Part shown: positions 34,747 to 42,788 of the stretch, one piece after another
How positions within the stretch are numbered: the first letter of the stretch is position 1
How the letters are laid out: every line of letters begins with the position of its first letter
Assembly: GCA_019310485.1 (NCBI GenBank)
Contig: JAFDEF010000028.1
Span: 1-60,914, forward strand
Source of the DNA: Deltaproteobacteria bacterium
GTDB lineage: Bacteria > Desulfobacterota > DSM-4660 > Desulfatiglandales > HGW-15
Length of the DNA stretch: 60,914 bases
Direction: 5' to 3'
Translations under genes and position numbers: made by a program
The notes under the pieces: model-generated
The model's input: only the letters and a program-made list of their open reading frames with translations
Databases searched by the model: none
Told to the model about the DNA's origin: nothing

Positions 34747-37554
34747 CTACCCCTTTCCAGAGTCTCTTGCCGGAAGTAAAATCCTCACTTCTGTGCCCTG
34801 TCCTTGATAGCTGTTAATTTCGATCCTTCCTTTATGAGCCTCTATGATACCATAGCAAAGCGAGAGTCCCAAGCCGGTTCCTCTCCCCACCGGCTTTGTA
34901 CTAAAAAAAGGTTCAAAAACTCTGTCCAGGTTTTCAGGCGAAATTCCCACCCCATTATCTTTTACCGCGACCGTTACCCATTGAGTGCCCCTCTCCTCAA
35001 CCAGGCCCGAGCTAATCGTTAGCTGCTTTGCCCCTTCCGTATCGTCCAGGGCATCCCTTGCATTTGAAATAAGGTTCAAAAAAACCTGCTCGAGCTGGTT
35101 CAAGTCCCCTTCCACGGGTGGCAGCCCTTTGGAAAGCTTGCGAACGACGTTAATGCCGTGGTTTAGCAATTGCTGCTCGGTTATCATGAGAGCATTTTCA
35201 ACAGGGAGGTTGATGTCAATCAACTTGAAAACAGGTTCGGTTTGCCTGGAAAACTCTCTCAGGTGCTCGACAATTTTCTCTATCCTGTCATTGCATTTTC
35301 CAATAAGCTCAAGGCGTTCCCTTTCAGGGAAGTCTTTGGGCAAATTTTCCAGGATTACATGCAGCAGGATTTGTGAAGCCATGAGGGGGTTGTTAAGTTC
35401 GTGTGCAACGCCGGCGACAAGTTCGCCCAGGGCCCTCATCTTGGATGCTTCAACCATGCGCGCCTGTGCCGCCTTTAGTTTCTCCTGAAGGAGCTTCTGC
35501 TCGGTTATATCCTTGAAAATTCCGGCAGTTCCTATCACCTCGCCCTGTTCGTTGCGAAGCAAAAAAAGTGATGTAAGGATGGTAAGCACGGTTCCATCCT
35601 TTCTTTTCACCTCCATCTCGTAGTTCTCGGCTCTTTCAACCGAGCGCAGGAGGGCCATGATTTCCCTGGCTTCCTGAATCCCCCTCACGTAGAAACGGGA
35701 GATATGCGTGCCCAGCACCTCGTCTCTTGAGTACTGAAGCATATCTTCCATTGCGCGGTTTGTGTAGGTTAGCTTGCCCTTGAGGTCTGTAGTCAGAATT
35801 CCGTCAACAGAGCTTTCCATGATATTCTCGAGGAAATCTTTTGTCTCCCTGAGTTCTCTTTCCAGGCTCTTTCTTTCTGTGAGGTCGCGTATTATTTCCA
35901 CAAACCCCACTGTTTTTCCGGAAGGGTCCTTGATGGCGGTAACGGTGGTCAGCACCGGAAAGATTTCTCCATTCTTTCTTATCCGGTTCATCTCCATTTC
36001 GCAGACGCCTTCTTTCCTTGTACGTTTCGACATCTGCTCCTGGATGCCTTTTTCGCGGTCTGCGGGCAGGATAGTGATCCCAATATTCTCCCTGTTAATG
36101 AGCTCTTCTTTTTTCCACCCAAAGAGTTTTTCAGCCCCTTTGTTGAACTCTATTATGTTTCCGTAAAAATCCAGGGCAATAATTCCGTATTCCGTAGCAC
36201 TGTCCAGGATGCTGTTCAGAAACCGGGAAGTGTCCCTGTATTTCTCTCTGGATTCCTTGAGTTCACTGGTTCTGGCCTCGACTATTTTTTCAAGGTTCTT
36301 GGTATAGTGCTCAATCTGGGCAACCATCCGGTTAAAGGATGTCCCGAGCACGCCGATCTCGTCAGCCCCGCGCACCCTGACCCTCTGTGAAAGATCTCCT
36401 CCCAGCATTTTTGTGGTAACCTCTGTTAGCTCCTTGATCGGCCTGGTCAGGGCCTTGGACAGGGCCAGGGTTAGAAATACCCCCAGCCCGAGGGCTATGA
36501 GCGCTATGATGAATATAAAACGCTCCGTCCTGTGAAAGGGGGAGTAGATTTCCTCTTCATAGCTTCCTGCCGCAATGATCCAGTCCCAGGGCTTGAAATA
36601 GGTATACTTAAGGAGCTTTGATCTCGGCCTTTTCTCCCCCAGCTCAGGATTGGCCCACTGGTAGCGGATGGTGCCAATATAACCTTCTCCATGAGAGATT
36701 GCGTCCTCGGCCAGGGCACGAATATATTCAAAGCCCGAAGAATCCTTTGAATTGATGATATTTACACCTTCCTTGGCTGGATGGATCCTGAGCACACCCT
36801 TGCTGTCCATGACGTACACATACCCGGTTTTTGCAACCTTTATTGACTTTATTTCATGTTTAAGAGTAGAGCCCCCCTTTTCCTTAACACCGACACAGAG
36901 CGCGCCAACAACACCCCCTTCCTTGTCAGTGATTGGTTGGCAAGAAACCACATACCACCCACCCGATTCGTAAGCTCTACCCCTGTAGATTTCCCCTGCA
37001 AGGATTGCCCTGGTTACCGGGCTCTGAGCTGGCAACAGAATTCCGGTAGCTCTTTTCCCGTCTTTCCCTGTTATGGTGGTCGTTATTCGCAAGAGGCCTT
37101 TGCCTTCAACCCTCTGAAAGACGCTACAAATTCCCCCTAGAAGCTTTTGAATCCGGTCTACTACTTGGGTGTTGTCGGCAAGTGCCACCTCGCCCAGCAT
37201 CAAGGCAGGCACCTTCAGGGGCAAGATCTCTCCGCTGAACCGATTGACGGCTTCAAACCGGATTTCTTTACTGCTGTCAATGAAAGCGTTCATACCGTCG
37301 CGGTACATCACGTTTGCTGCCACGCTAAGGTTGCGCATAGCCTCATTTTCGACCATCTCCTCTTGCAGCCTGCACATGGCACGCACGTTTCTAACCAGGT
37401 GTTCAAGGTCCTCCTCTGCAGCCCCTCTCAGCGCCTTGCCAAACCCGTGTACCGAAAAGTAAGTTACGGAAAGTAGTGACACCACTATCAGGAAAAGCGT
37501 AACGCTAACCAGCTTCGCGCGGATTCTCATGTCTCTGAAGGCAGGGATTATCAT
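34747..37554 (-). CDS. Cache-HAMP-PAS-PAS sensor histidine kinase
   Basis: Membrane sensor kinase of about 935 residues. In order: a membrane helix (LVSVTLFLIVVSLLSVTYF), a large periplasmic double-Cache region (about 40-330, with GYVYVMDSKGVLRIHPAKEG), a second helix (FIFIIALIALGLGVFLTLAL), HAMP, two PAS domains with PAC motifs (GFVEIIRDLTERK, GTAGIFKDITEQK), HisKA with the phospho-His in GVAHELNNPL, and HATPase (NLISNARDALD, DNGVGI, GRGTGLGLSLCYGI). The ATG at 37554 is preferred, with GAGG 11 bases upstream; ATG 37584 and TTG 37596 lack a site. It forms an operon with the response regulator. The Cache domain suggests small-molecule sensing; the ligand is unknown. Confidence 0.93.
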   Translation of the reverse strand: MIIPAFRDMRIRAKLVSVTLFLIVVSLLSVTYFSVHGFGKALRGAAEEDLEHLVRNVRAMCRLQEEMVENEAMRNLSVAANVMYRDGMNAFIDSSKEIRFEAVNRFSGEILPLKVPALMLGEVALADNTQVVDRIQKLLGGICSVFQRVEGKGLLRITTTITGKDGKRATGILLPAQSPVTRAILAGEIYRGRAYESGGWYVVSCQPITDKEGGVVGALCVGVKEKGGSTLKHEIKSIKVAKTGYVYVMDSKGVLRIHPAKEGVNIINSKDSSGFEYIRALAEDAISHGEGYIGTIRYQWANPELGEKRPRSKLLKYTYFKPWDWIIAAGSYEEEIYSPFHRTERFIFIIALIALGLGVFLTLALSKALTRPIKELTEVTTKMLGGDLSQRVRVRGADEIGVLGTSFNRMVAQIEHYTKNLEKIVEARTSELKESREKYRDTSRFLNSILDSATEYGIIALDFYGNIIEFNKGAEKLFGWKKEELINRENIGITILPADREKGIQEQMSKRTRKEGVCEMEMNRIRKNGEIFPVLTTVTAIKDPSGKTVGFVEIIRDLTERKSLERELRETKDFLENIMESSVDGILTTDLKGKLTYTNRAMEDMLQYSRDEVLGTHISRFYVRGIQEAREIMALLRSVERAENYEMEVKRKDGTVLTILTSLFLLRNEQGEVIGTAGIFKDITEQKLLQEKLKAAQARMVEASKMRALGELVAGVAHELNNPLMASQILLHVILENLPKDFPERERLELIGKCNDRIEKIVEHLREFSRQTEPVFKLIDINLPVENALMITEQQLLNHGINVVRKLSKGLPPVEGDLNQLEQVFLNLISNARDALDDTEGAKQLTISSGLVEERGTQWVTVAVKDNGVGISPENLDRVFEPFFSTKPVGRGTGLGLSLCYGIIEAHKGRIEINSYQGQGTEVRILLPARDSGKG

Positions 37555-37613
37555 GCTCGTTCTTGCCTCACGGAATTGATCCATAAACAATAGCAAAATC
37601 CCCGCCCCTTATC

Positions 37614-37643
37614 CAGGGTCAAACTTACATTTATTACATTTAC
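37614..37643 (+). repeat. RAYT-type dispersed repeat, copy C
   Basis: CAGGGTCAAACTTACATTTA followed by TTACATTTAC, one base different from copy A. It lies 60 bases upstream of the histidine kinase start, where the kinase promoter would be expected. Confidence 0.88.
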
Positions 37644-37671
37644 GAAAAAAAAGTGCGGCAGGCGATAAGGT

Positions 37672-37862
37672 TGGAGGATGGAGGTTAGAGGCATAAGAAG
37701 AAGTGAGGAGTGGAGAAGGCCATAGGTTGGAGGATGGAAGCATGAGAGGAAGTGACGAGTGACAGGTGATAGGGATAGTAAATGGAAGCGTGGACATGGG
37801 GTCCACATGGCCCTCCCTCCGTAAAGCGTTCTTGTCACTTGTCCGTTGTCACGCGTAACTTC
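37672..37862. repeat. Two imperfect tandem units plus a GTGAC-type repeat tract
   Basis: TTGGAGGATGGA occurs at about 37672 and 37726, each followed by GAGGCATAAGA- or GCATGAGAGGA-type sequence and AAGTGA. A TTGTCAC tract follows at 37829-37862. The tract runs into the 3' end of the ADP-ribosylglycohydrolase gene and provides its last codons and stop. Confidence 0.65.
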
Positions 37863-38802
37863 GTTCATTCAGGTCTGCGAGCGCTCCGGCGAGTTCTTCT
37901 ATGTAGGCACGGTTTTCAAGCTTTGCCTTGCACTCAGCAGGAATGGCCGCGGCCCCGAGGTAGGCGCCTGAAATAGCGCAGGCCATGGCTCCAAGTGTGT
38001 CCCTGTCCCCTCTGTTCAGGACGGCGCAGAAAAGACACTCCTCAAATGATTTTGGATGCAGGAGAAAGCAATAGATGGCAAAAGGCATGGATTCATGAAC
38101 AGCGACCGAGCGGCCTATTCTGGCGGCCACTATGGAGGGATCAGTTTTTCTCTGGATGTATTCTTTGACGATCTCAAGCTTTTCCCTGATTTGAGTGGTC
38201 CGCGCAAAATCCCACAATTGCTGAATGTATGTTTGCAGGGGGAAATCGTTCTGAGGGTTTTCCTTGACAGCCATAGCAACGGCACAGGCCTGGACTGATG
38301 CCCCATCCATTCCAAGAGCGTGTGCATGGGTTACCTCCGCGGAAGCAGATGCTTTTTCATAGAGATCGGGCGAATCGTAATAAAGAAGCCCAAGCGGAGC
38401 TATTCGCATTGCTGCCCCGTTTCCGTAAGAACCTCTACTGCCAAAGAGACGGTGCGCAGCCTCAACGTAAGTAATTCCGAGGCTTTTGACCATGGAAAAT
38501 ATCGTGGGCGGTCCAGAAGCATATCCCCTCCATGGCTCCTTTTGAAAGTTCTTGCTGAATGTGGCACCAAGGTGTTCCTGGTCAAGGCCGCGTATTGTTG
38601 TTATTGATTCAGCAAGACCTATGGCCATGGCCGTATCGTCGGTGTAACGAAGTTTGGAAGTCTCGGCCACATATGCGAGAAGATCGGACCTGCGAGAGTA
38701 CGAAAAAGCTATTTCACCTATGGCATCACCAATCGCGCTTCCGAGCATACACCCAATGAACTTTGATTTTATGTCAACCACTGACTTCCCATTCACTTGC
38801 AC
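37849..38802 (-). CDS. ADP-ribosylglycohydrolase family protein (DraG/ARH-like)
   Basis: ADP-ribosyl hydrolase fold that removes ADP-ribose from proteins using two Mg2+. Motifs: GCMLGSAIGDAIGE, YTDDTAMAIG (metal Asp pair), GSYGNGAAMRIAPLGLL, THAHALG and RGDRDTLGAMACAISGAYLG (second metal site; the usual GGDTDT is RGDRDT). Length 317 is typical. The start is uncertain: GTG at 38802 lacks a good ribosome site. The final residues RSYA and the TGA stop are written by a GTGAC-type repeat. It lies downstream of a methyltransferase gene on the same strand (21-base gap). No matching ADP-ribosyltransferase is in the window. Confidence 0.9.
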   Translation of the reverse strand: MQVNGKSVVDIKSKFIGCMLGSAIGDAIGEIAFSYSRRSDLLAYVAETSKLRYTDDTAMAIGLAESITTIRGLDQEHLGATFSKNFQKEPWRGYASGPPTIFSMVKSLGITYVEAAHRLFGSRGSYGNGAAMRIAPLGLLYYDSPDLYEKASASAEVTHAHALGMDGASVQACAVAMAVKENPQNDFPLQTYIQQLWDFARTTQIREKLEIVKEYIQRKTDPSIVAARIGRSVAVHESMPFAIYCFLLHPKSFEECLFCAVLNRGDRDTLGAMACAISGAYLGAAAIPAECKAKLENRAYIEELAGALADLNERSYA

Positions 38803-38823
38803 TGTAAGCTCGTAGCTCCAGAT

Positions 38824-39459
38824 TTAGGTGTTGTTTTTGCAAATCCATATCTTTGATTTACCTCCCGGCGCGTTGACCTTGTAAACAGAATCAAAATACC
38901 TGCCCAGAACTTCGCCCTCATGTTTCAGGATCTCCAGCGCCTTTCCTGCGCCCATTGATAACAGCCGAACATAAAACAAGGCCCTCACGACTCGGTTTGC
39001 AGGCAGGTCGTGTTCCATCATAAGAAAAGGTTTTCCTTTCTTGAGTACCCTCTTTATTTCATGTAAGGATCTGTCCCGCGTTTCACCTTTCAGCTCGTAG
39101 AAGGCGTGGGAGCATGTTACTGCGTCAAACGCCCGGTTCTTAAAAGGGAGGTAGCCTGCGTCAGCCTGCACCAGGAATATGCTTGGATACGCTTTTGTTT
39201 TTTCCTTTGCAACATTGAGCATCCCTGCTGAGAAGTCGACGCCCACACACATGCCGCCTTTACCGAGTCCCATTTGGTGATGCAAGAGCACGGCGCCTGT
39301 GCCCGTGCAAAGGTCGAGGACTTTTGCATCCGCCCCTCCCCCTGTTTTTTCGGCCAGCAAGTGCCTGGCTCTTTGTTGATGATCAGAGGCATGAAGTGCA
39401 ACAAACCTGTCGTAGACGGCGGCAAAGAGGTCATAATATTTTTGACGAAAGCGTCCCAT
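38824..39459 (-). CDS. Class I SAM-dependent methyltransferase (UbiE-like)
   Basis: 211 residues with the SAM-binding motif I VLDLCTGTGAVLLH, motif II VGVDFSAGMLNVAKEK, ADAGYLPFKNRAFDAVTC (motif post-II) and LHEIKRVLKKGKPFLMMEHD. The layout is that of UbiE/COQ5-type methyltransferases acting on quinones or other small molecules. The UbiA-family remnant in the window might suggest quinone chemistry, but there is no direct link. The exact substrate is unknown. It is probably cotranscribed with the ADP-ribosylglycohydrolase gene. Confidence 0.85.
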   Translation of the reverse strand: MGRFRQKYYDLFAAVYDRFVALHASDHQQRARHLLAEKTGGGADAKVLDLCTGTGAVLLHHQMGLGKGGMCVGVDFSAGMLNVAKEKTKAYPSIFLVQADAGYLPFKNRAFDAVTCSHAFYELKGETRDRSLHEIKRVLKKGKPFLMMEHDLPANRVVRALFYVRLLSMGAGKALEILKHEGEVLGRYFDSVYKVNAPGGKSKIWICKNNT

Positions 39460-39571
39460 AACTCAATGCCCGTGACGCATCGAAGATACTTCAGTCTTCA
39501 ACCTTCAACCTAAATAGCTTTATGTTCCTATTTTTTCAAGAACGAAGTGCAATAGTGCGAGCGCTCCTCTT

Positions 39572-39728
39572 GAATCCGCCAGAGGTGGACAAGCCCGCCA
39601 GAGGCGGACAAGCCCGCCTGAGGCGGACAAGCCCGCCTGAGGCGGACAAGGGTTTGATTCCCCGCCCCTTGGGGCGGTTAAGATGGTTTCCGATTGATAC
39701 CCCGCTGCTTGCGGCGGGGAAGTTCATT
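39572..39728 (+). repeat. Palindromic interspersed element, copy 3 (four units)
   Basis: The longest copy: four consecutive units of about 19 bp (CCCGCCTGAGGCGGACAAG and variants), then CCGCCCCTTGGGGCGG, TTTCCGATTGATA, CCCCGCTGCTTGCGGCGGGG and AAGTTCATT. The 421-base gap 39460-39880 holds this element and, presumably, the hup promoter in AT-rich DNA near 39740-39840. Confidence 0.88.
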
Positions 39729-39880
39729 TTAGATTTTATTATTGCATTGAGATTCAAAAAACATTGTGAAAAAGGCCTTCTCGTTCATTTTATGGTTGAA
39801 ATTTACTTCTAAATTTATTAGCCTTCCATCGTTTCCGCTTTTATCTGTTAACTTCTTTAACGGAAAGGAGGATGGAGGAG

Positions 39881-40150
39881 ATGAACAAGGGAGATCTGGT
39901 TAATGAGGTGGCTAAGGTGGTAGAAACCAAGAGAGCGGCCCAGGCAGCAGTTGACACCGTATTTTCGAGCATCACAAAGGCCCTGAAAAAGAAAGACACG
40001 GTCACGCTGGTTGGGTTCGGAACGTTCAAAGTGGATAAGAGGAAGGCCAGAAAAGGCAGAAACCCCCAGACAGGCGAAGAGATCAAGATCAAGGCAAAGA
40101 AGGTGCCAAAATTCGTGCCGGGCAAAGCCCTGAAAGATGCTGTCAAATAA
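39881..40150 (+). CDS. hup: HU-family DNA-binding protein
   Basis: Small histone-like protein, 89 residues: [20 protein letters not shown] at the N-terminus, [20 protein letters not shown] (the beta-arm with the conserved [10 protein letters not shown]) and [12 protein letters not shown] at the C-terminus. It bends DNA and compacts the nucleoid. The ATG at 39881 is chosen because AAGGAGG lies 10 bases upstream; the ATG at 39872 is too close to that site. A strong terminator lies about 100 bases downstream, so it is a single-gene unit. Confidence 0.95.
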   Translation: MNKGDLVNEVAKVVETKRAAQAAVDTVFSSITKALKKKDTVTLVGFGTFKVDKRKARKGRNPQTGEEIKIKAKKVPKFVPGKALKDAVK

Positions 40151-40249
40151 GCCCAGTCGGAATCTCGCACAGGGCATTGCAACGGCGTAGAATGAAAGAG
40201 CAACCATGAGGGTTTCTCAGCTTCTAGCGATGCCCTGGAAAAATTGTTA

Positions 40250-40293
40250 AAAAGCCCTCATCAGCCATGCCAGATCCGCTGATGAGGGCTTTT
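40250..40293 (+). terminator. Strong hairpin terminator after hup
   Basis: A 16-bp perfect stem, AAAAGCCCTCATCAGC with GCTGATGAGGGCTTTT, and a 12-base loop. T tracts on both strands would allow termination in either direction. It lies just before the peptidase gene and rules out an earlier start codon at 40267 for it. Confidence 0.9.
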
Positions 40294-40305
40294 GCATTGG
40301 GTGAC

Positions 40306-41211
40306 ATGCAATATTCCATGCTCAGGAATCTCCTATTATTGCTAGGGACCTGCCTGGTCATGTTGCCCCGGCCAGCTCTTTCACAGCAGGTGCACGCAAT
40401 TGGTGGGGAGGAAGTAACGGTATTCTATGAAGACCCGCTGCGAGTGGGGGCTGAAAACGCGGCAAGGATCTACCCCTTGGTCAAGAGAGACCTTGAAAAG
40501 CTTTTTAAATTGAAAATCACCTTTAAGACCAGGGTTTTTCTGATAAAGGAAGACCGCACCTTTCACAGGATGGTGCAGCACCCCCTGATCGTTGCATTTG
40601 CAGTCCCGAACAAGGACCTGATTGTAATGGATTACCCCAAGGTCAGCTCAGATCCTTTCAGCATTGAAACAACCATGAAACACGAGCTATGCCACCTTGT
40701 GCTCCACCATCATGTTGGCAGAGGTTTTCTGCCAAAATGGCTTGACGAAGGGATTGCCCAGTGGGCAAGTGGCGGCATAGCTGAGATAATAAGGGGCAAC
40801 AAGAAGGCGTATCTCAACAAGGCTATCATGAGGGGGAGACTCATCCGCATGGAGTCCCTTGATCTGCGTTTTCCCGCAGATAACGACTCACTGCTTCTAG
40901 CATATGAAGAAACCGAGAGCATCGTATCCTACATTGTGCAAAGATTTGGTGTAGAAGGCCTTTTGAGGATTCTTGATAATCTTTCGCAGGGTTATGAATG
41001 GAGGGAAGCAACATCAAAAGCTCTATCAACTCCTTTTGCAGAGCTTGAAGCAGACTGGCAACGAAGCCTGAAAAAAAGGTTGACCTGGCTGAGCTACTTG
41101 ATTGACAATCTCTACGAAATCCTTTTTATATTTGGGGCGCTTGTCGTGGTATATGCGTTTGTGAAAATTTTCATCCGGAAAAGGGCCTACATGCGCGAAC
41201 ACGAGGACTAG
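40306..41211 (+). CDS. Membrane-anchored gluzincin peptidase (peptidase MA-like)
   Basis: Metallopeptidase with HELCHLVLHHH (HExxH zinc motif) and a downstream Glu in WLDEGIAQWASG, the gluzincin third ligand. It has an N-terminal signal peptide (LRNLLLLLGTCLVMLPRPALSQQ) and a C-terminal membrane helix (LFIFGALVVVYAFVKIFI), so the catalytic domain is periplasmic. The ATG at 40306 or the one at 40318 is the likely start; an upstream in-frame ATG lies inside the hup terminator. The substrate is unknown. It precedes the ferredoxin-like gene by 38 bases. Confidence 0.82.
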   Translation: MQYSMLRNLLLLLGTCLVMLPRPALSQQVHAIGGEEVTVFYEDPLRVGAENAARIYPLVKRDLEKLFKLKITFKTRVFLIKEDRTFHRMVQHPLIVAFAVPNKDLIVMDYPKVSSDPFSIETTMKHELCHLVLHHHVGRGFLPKWLDEGIAQWASGGIAEIIRGNKKAYLNKAIMRGRLIRMESLDLRFPADNDSLLLAYEETESIVSYIVQRFGVEGLLRILDNLSQGYEWREATSKALSTPFAELEADWQRSLKKRLTWLSYLIDNLYEILFIFGALVVVYAFVKIFIRKRAYMREHED

Positions 41212-41249
41212 AGGGCCCTCTTCGGCACTAAAAGCCAGTACTATCTTTC

Positions 41250-42377
41250 ATGGAGGAGACGAGCAAAGCGATGACAACGGATATCTATCAAAAGCTTGGT
41301 GAGCACCTTTCAAAACTGGGAATGGGCTTTCCCCTGAGGGATGATTTAATTGAAATCTTGCGTGAGAATTTCACGCCTCAGGAAGCGGAGATTGCGCTTG
41401 CCATTCCAACAAAGCCGATACCGCTGGAACCCGTGCCTGTTGATGAGATTATGAAAGGGCTGAAAATCCCAAGAGATGAGGCAGTACGGATCATGGAAAG
41501 CCTTGCGGAAAAGGGACTCCTTTATGCTGGCACTACCAGCAGCGGGGAAACGGGCTATGCGCTGCACCAGGCCGGCTTTGGGTTTCCCCAGACATTTTTC
41601 TGGCAGGGAAAGGACACCCCGCATGGCCGCAAAATGGCCATGCTCACCGCAAAGTATTTCAACAGGAAGGTGACCAGGGAATCCTTTTGCCCCAGCGACA
41701 CAAAGCCATACCGCTACATCCCTGTTGGCCAGAGCCTTGAGCCGGGATTGCAGGCTGTTTTTCCACACCACATGATGGACAGCGTAATTGAACAGGCAGA
41801 GGTGTTTGCGGTATGCCATTGCAGTTGCCGGATTGCATACGCGTTAAACGGAAGAGGGTGTGAACATCCAACCGAAGTTTGCATGAAGTTCAACGACATG
41901 GCCCGGTACGTGATTGAAAGAGGGTTTGGAAGGGAAATCACAAAGCAGGAAGCACTCGAGATAGTAAAGAAAAGCGAAGAGGCCGGCCTTGTCCACTTTG
42001 TTGACAACACGGAAGGCGATATCCAGCACAACTGCAATTGCTGCGGGTGTGCGTGCTGGAACGTGGGCAGCATAAAGCGAAGAAAAATACCACGCGACGT
42101 GCTGATGGCAGTCTATTTTGTAAGAGAAACAGATGAGGATGAGTGCACGGGATGCGGCGAGTGCGTGGAGGCCTGTCCGGTGGACGCGCTGGAGATGGAC
42201 GGGGATTTCCCGAGGGTTGATACCGATTGGTGCATCGGGTGCGGGGTTTGCGCTACGGTCTGCCCAAGTGATGCGGTAAGGATTGTGCTAAGGCCTGATC
42301 GCTCCGGTGATCTGCCCGCCTCCACTTTCAGGGAACTGCACGAAAAGATCCAGCAGGAAAAAAAGCAAGCAAGATAA
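41250..42377 (+). CDS. 4Fe-4S ferredoxin-type protein with an N-terminal helical domain
   Basis: A 375-residue iron-sulfur protein. The C-terminus has two classical 4Fe-4S motifs ([14 protein letters not shown] and [14 protein letters not shown]). Before them come unusual cysteine groups (CHCSCR near residue 190, CNCCGCACW near 260) that could bind another cluster or metal. The N-terminal 90 residues look like a winged-helix-like domain ([29 protein letters not shown]). Such proteins are frequent in sulfate reducers and syntrophs with unsettled roles in electron transfer. ATG 41271 is an alternative start, since GGAGGAG lies 12 bases before it while 41250 has no site. Confidence 0.85.
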   Translation: MEETSKAMTTDIYQKLGEHLSKLGMGFPLRDDLIEILRENFTPQEAEIALAIPTKPIPLEPVPVDEIMKGLKIPRDEAVRIMESLAEKGLLYAGTTSSGETGYALHQAGFGFPQTFFWQGKDTPHGRKMAMLTAKYFNRKVTRESFCPSDTKPYRYIPVGQSLEPGLQAVFPHHMMDSVIEQAEVFAVCHCSCRIAYALNGRGCEHPTEVCMKFNDMARYVIERGFGREITKQEALEIVKKSEEAGLVHFVDNTEGDIQHNCNCCGCACWNVGSIKRRKIPRDVLMAVYFVRETDEDECTGCGECVEACPVDALEMDGDFPRVDTDWCIGCGVCATVCPSDAVRIVLRPDRSGDLPASTFRELHEKIQQEKKQAR

Positions 42378-42465
42378 TCCTCCCCCTTTTCGTTTCAAAG
42401 TCCCTCCTTCGCACCCGGGCAGCAGGGACACGGGATTCCCACAACCCTAGCATGACTCTGCCTTT

Positions 42466-42556
42466 GTGCGCTGTTCTTGTCACTCCTCACTTCCTCTTAT
42501 GCCTCCAACCTCTATCCTACAACCTATCACTTGCTGCACTGGTAACTTCTCTTCCT
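42466..42556. repeat. GTGAC-type degenerate repeat tract
   Basis: TTGTCAC, TCCTCAC, TTCCTCTTATGCCTCCAACC and related words, ending near CTTCCTGG. It shares the block CTTATGCCTCCA with the tract at 46470. Confidence 0.6.
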
Positions 42557-42622
42557 GGGGCAATCAGTGCTGTGTAAGAAACCTTGCAAACGGATAATAA
42601 TTGAACTATAGAGGAGCGATTC

Positions 42623-42759
42623 AATCCACCAGAGGCGGATTAATCCGCCTGAGGCGGACAAGCCCGCCTGAGGCGGACAAGGGGTTGATTCCCCGCCCCT
42701 TGGGGCAATTAAGATGGTTTCCGATTGATACCCCTCTGCTTGCGGCGGGGAAGTTCATT
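42623..42759 (+). repeat. Palindromic interspersed element, copy 4 (three units)
   Basis: Three CCGCC..GGCGG units, then CCCCGCCCCTTGGGGC, TTTCCGATTGATA, CCCCTCTGCTTGCGGCGGGG and AAGTTCATT. It ends only about 30 bases before the start codon of the beta-CASP nuclease gene, so it forms the whole upstream region of that gene within the 411-base gap 42378-42788. Confidence 0.88.
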
Positions 42760-42788
42760 ACAAAACCCGTAGCAGAAAGGTGAAAGGG

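Noticed and set aside
39572..39660. Regularly spaced 19-bp units suggesting a small CRISPR array
   Set aside because: The units are contiguous palindromes without unique spacers, the same module recurs at four loci, and no cas genes are present.
40267..40305. Upstream ATG for the gluzincin peptidase
   Set aside because: It lies inside the perfect hup terminator hairpin, and the following ATG gives a proper signal peptide.
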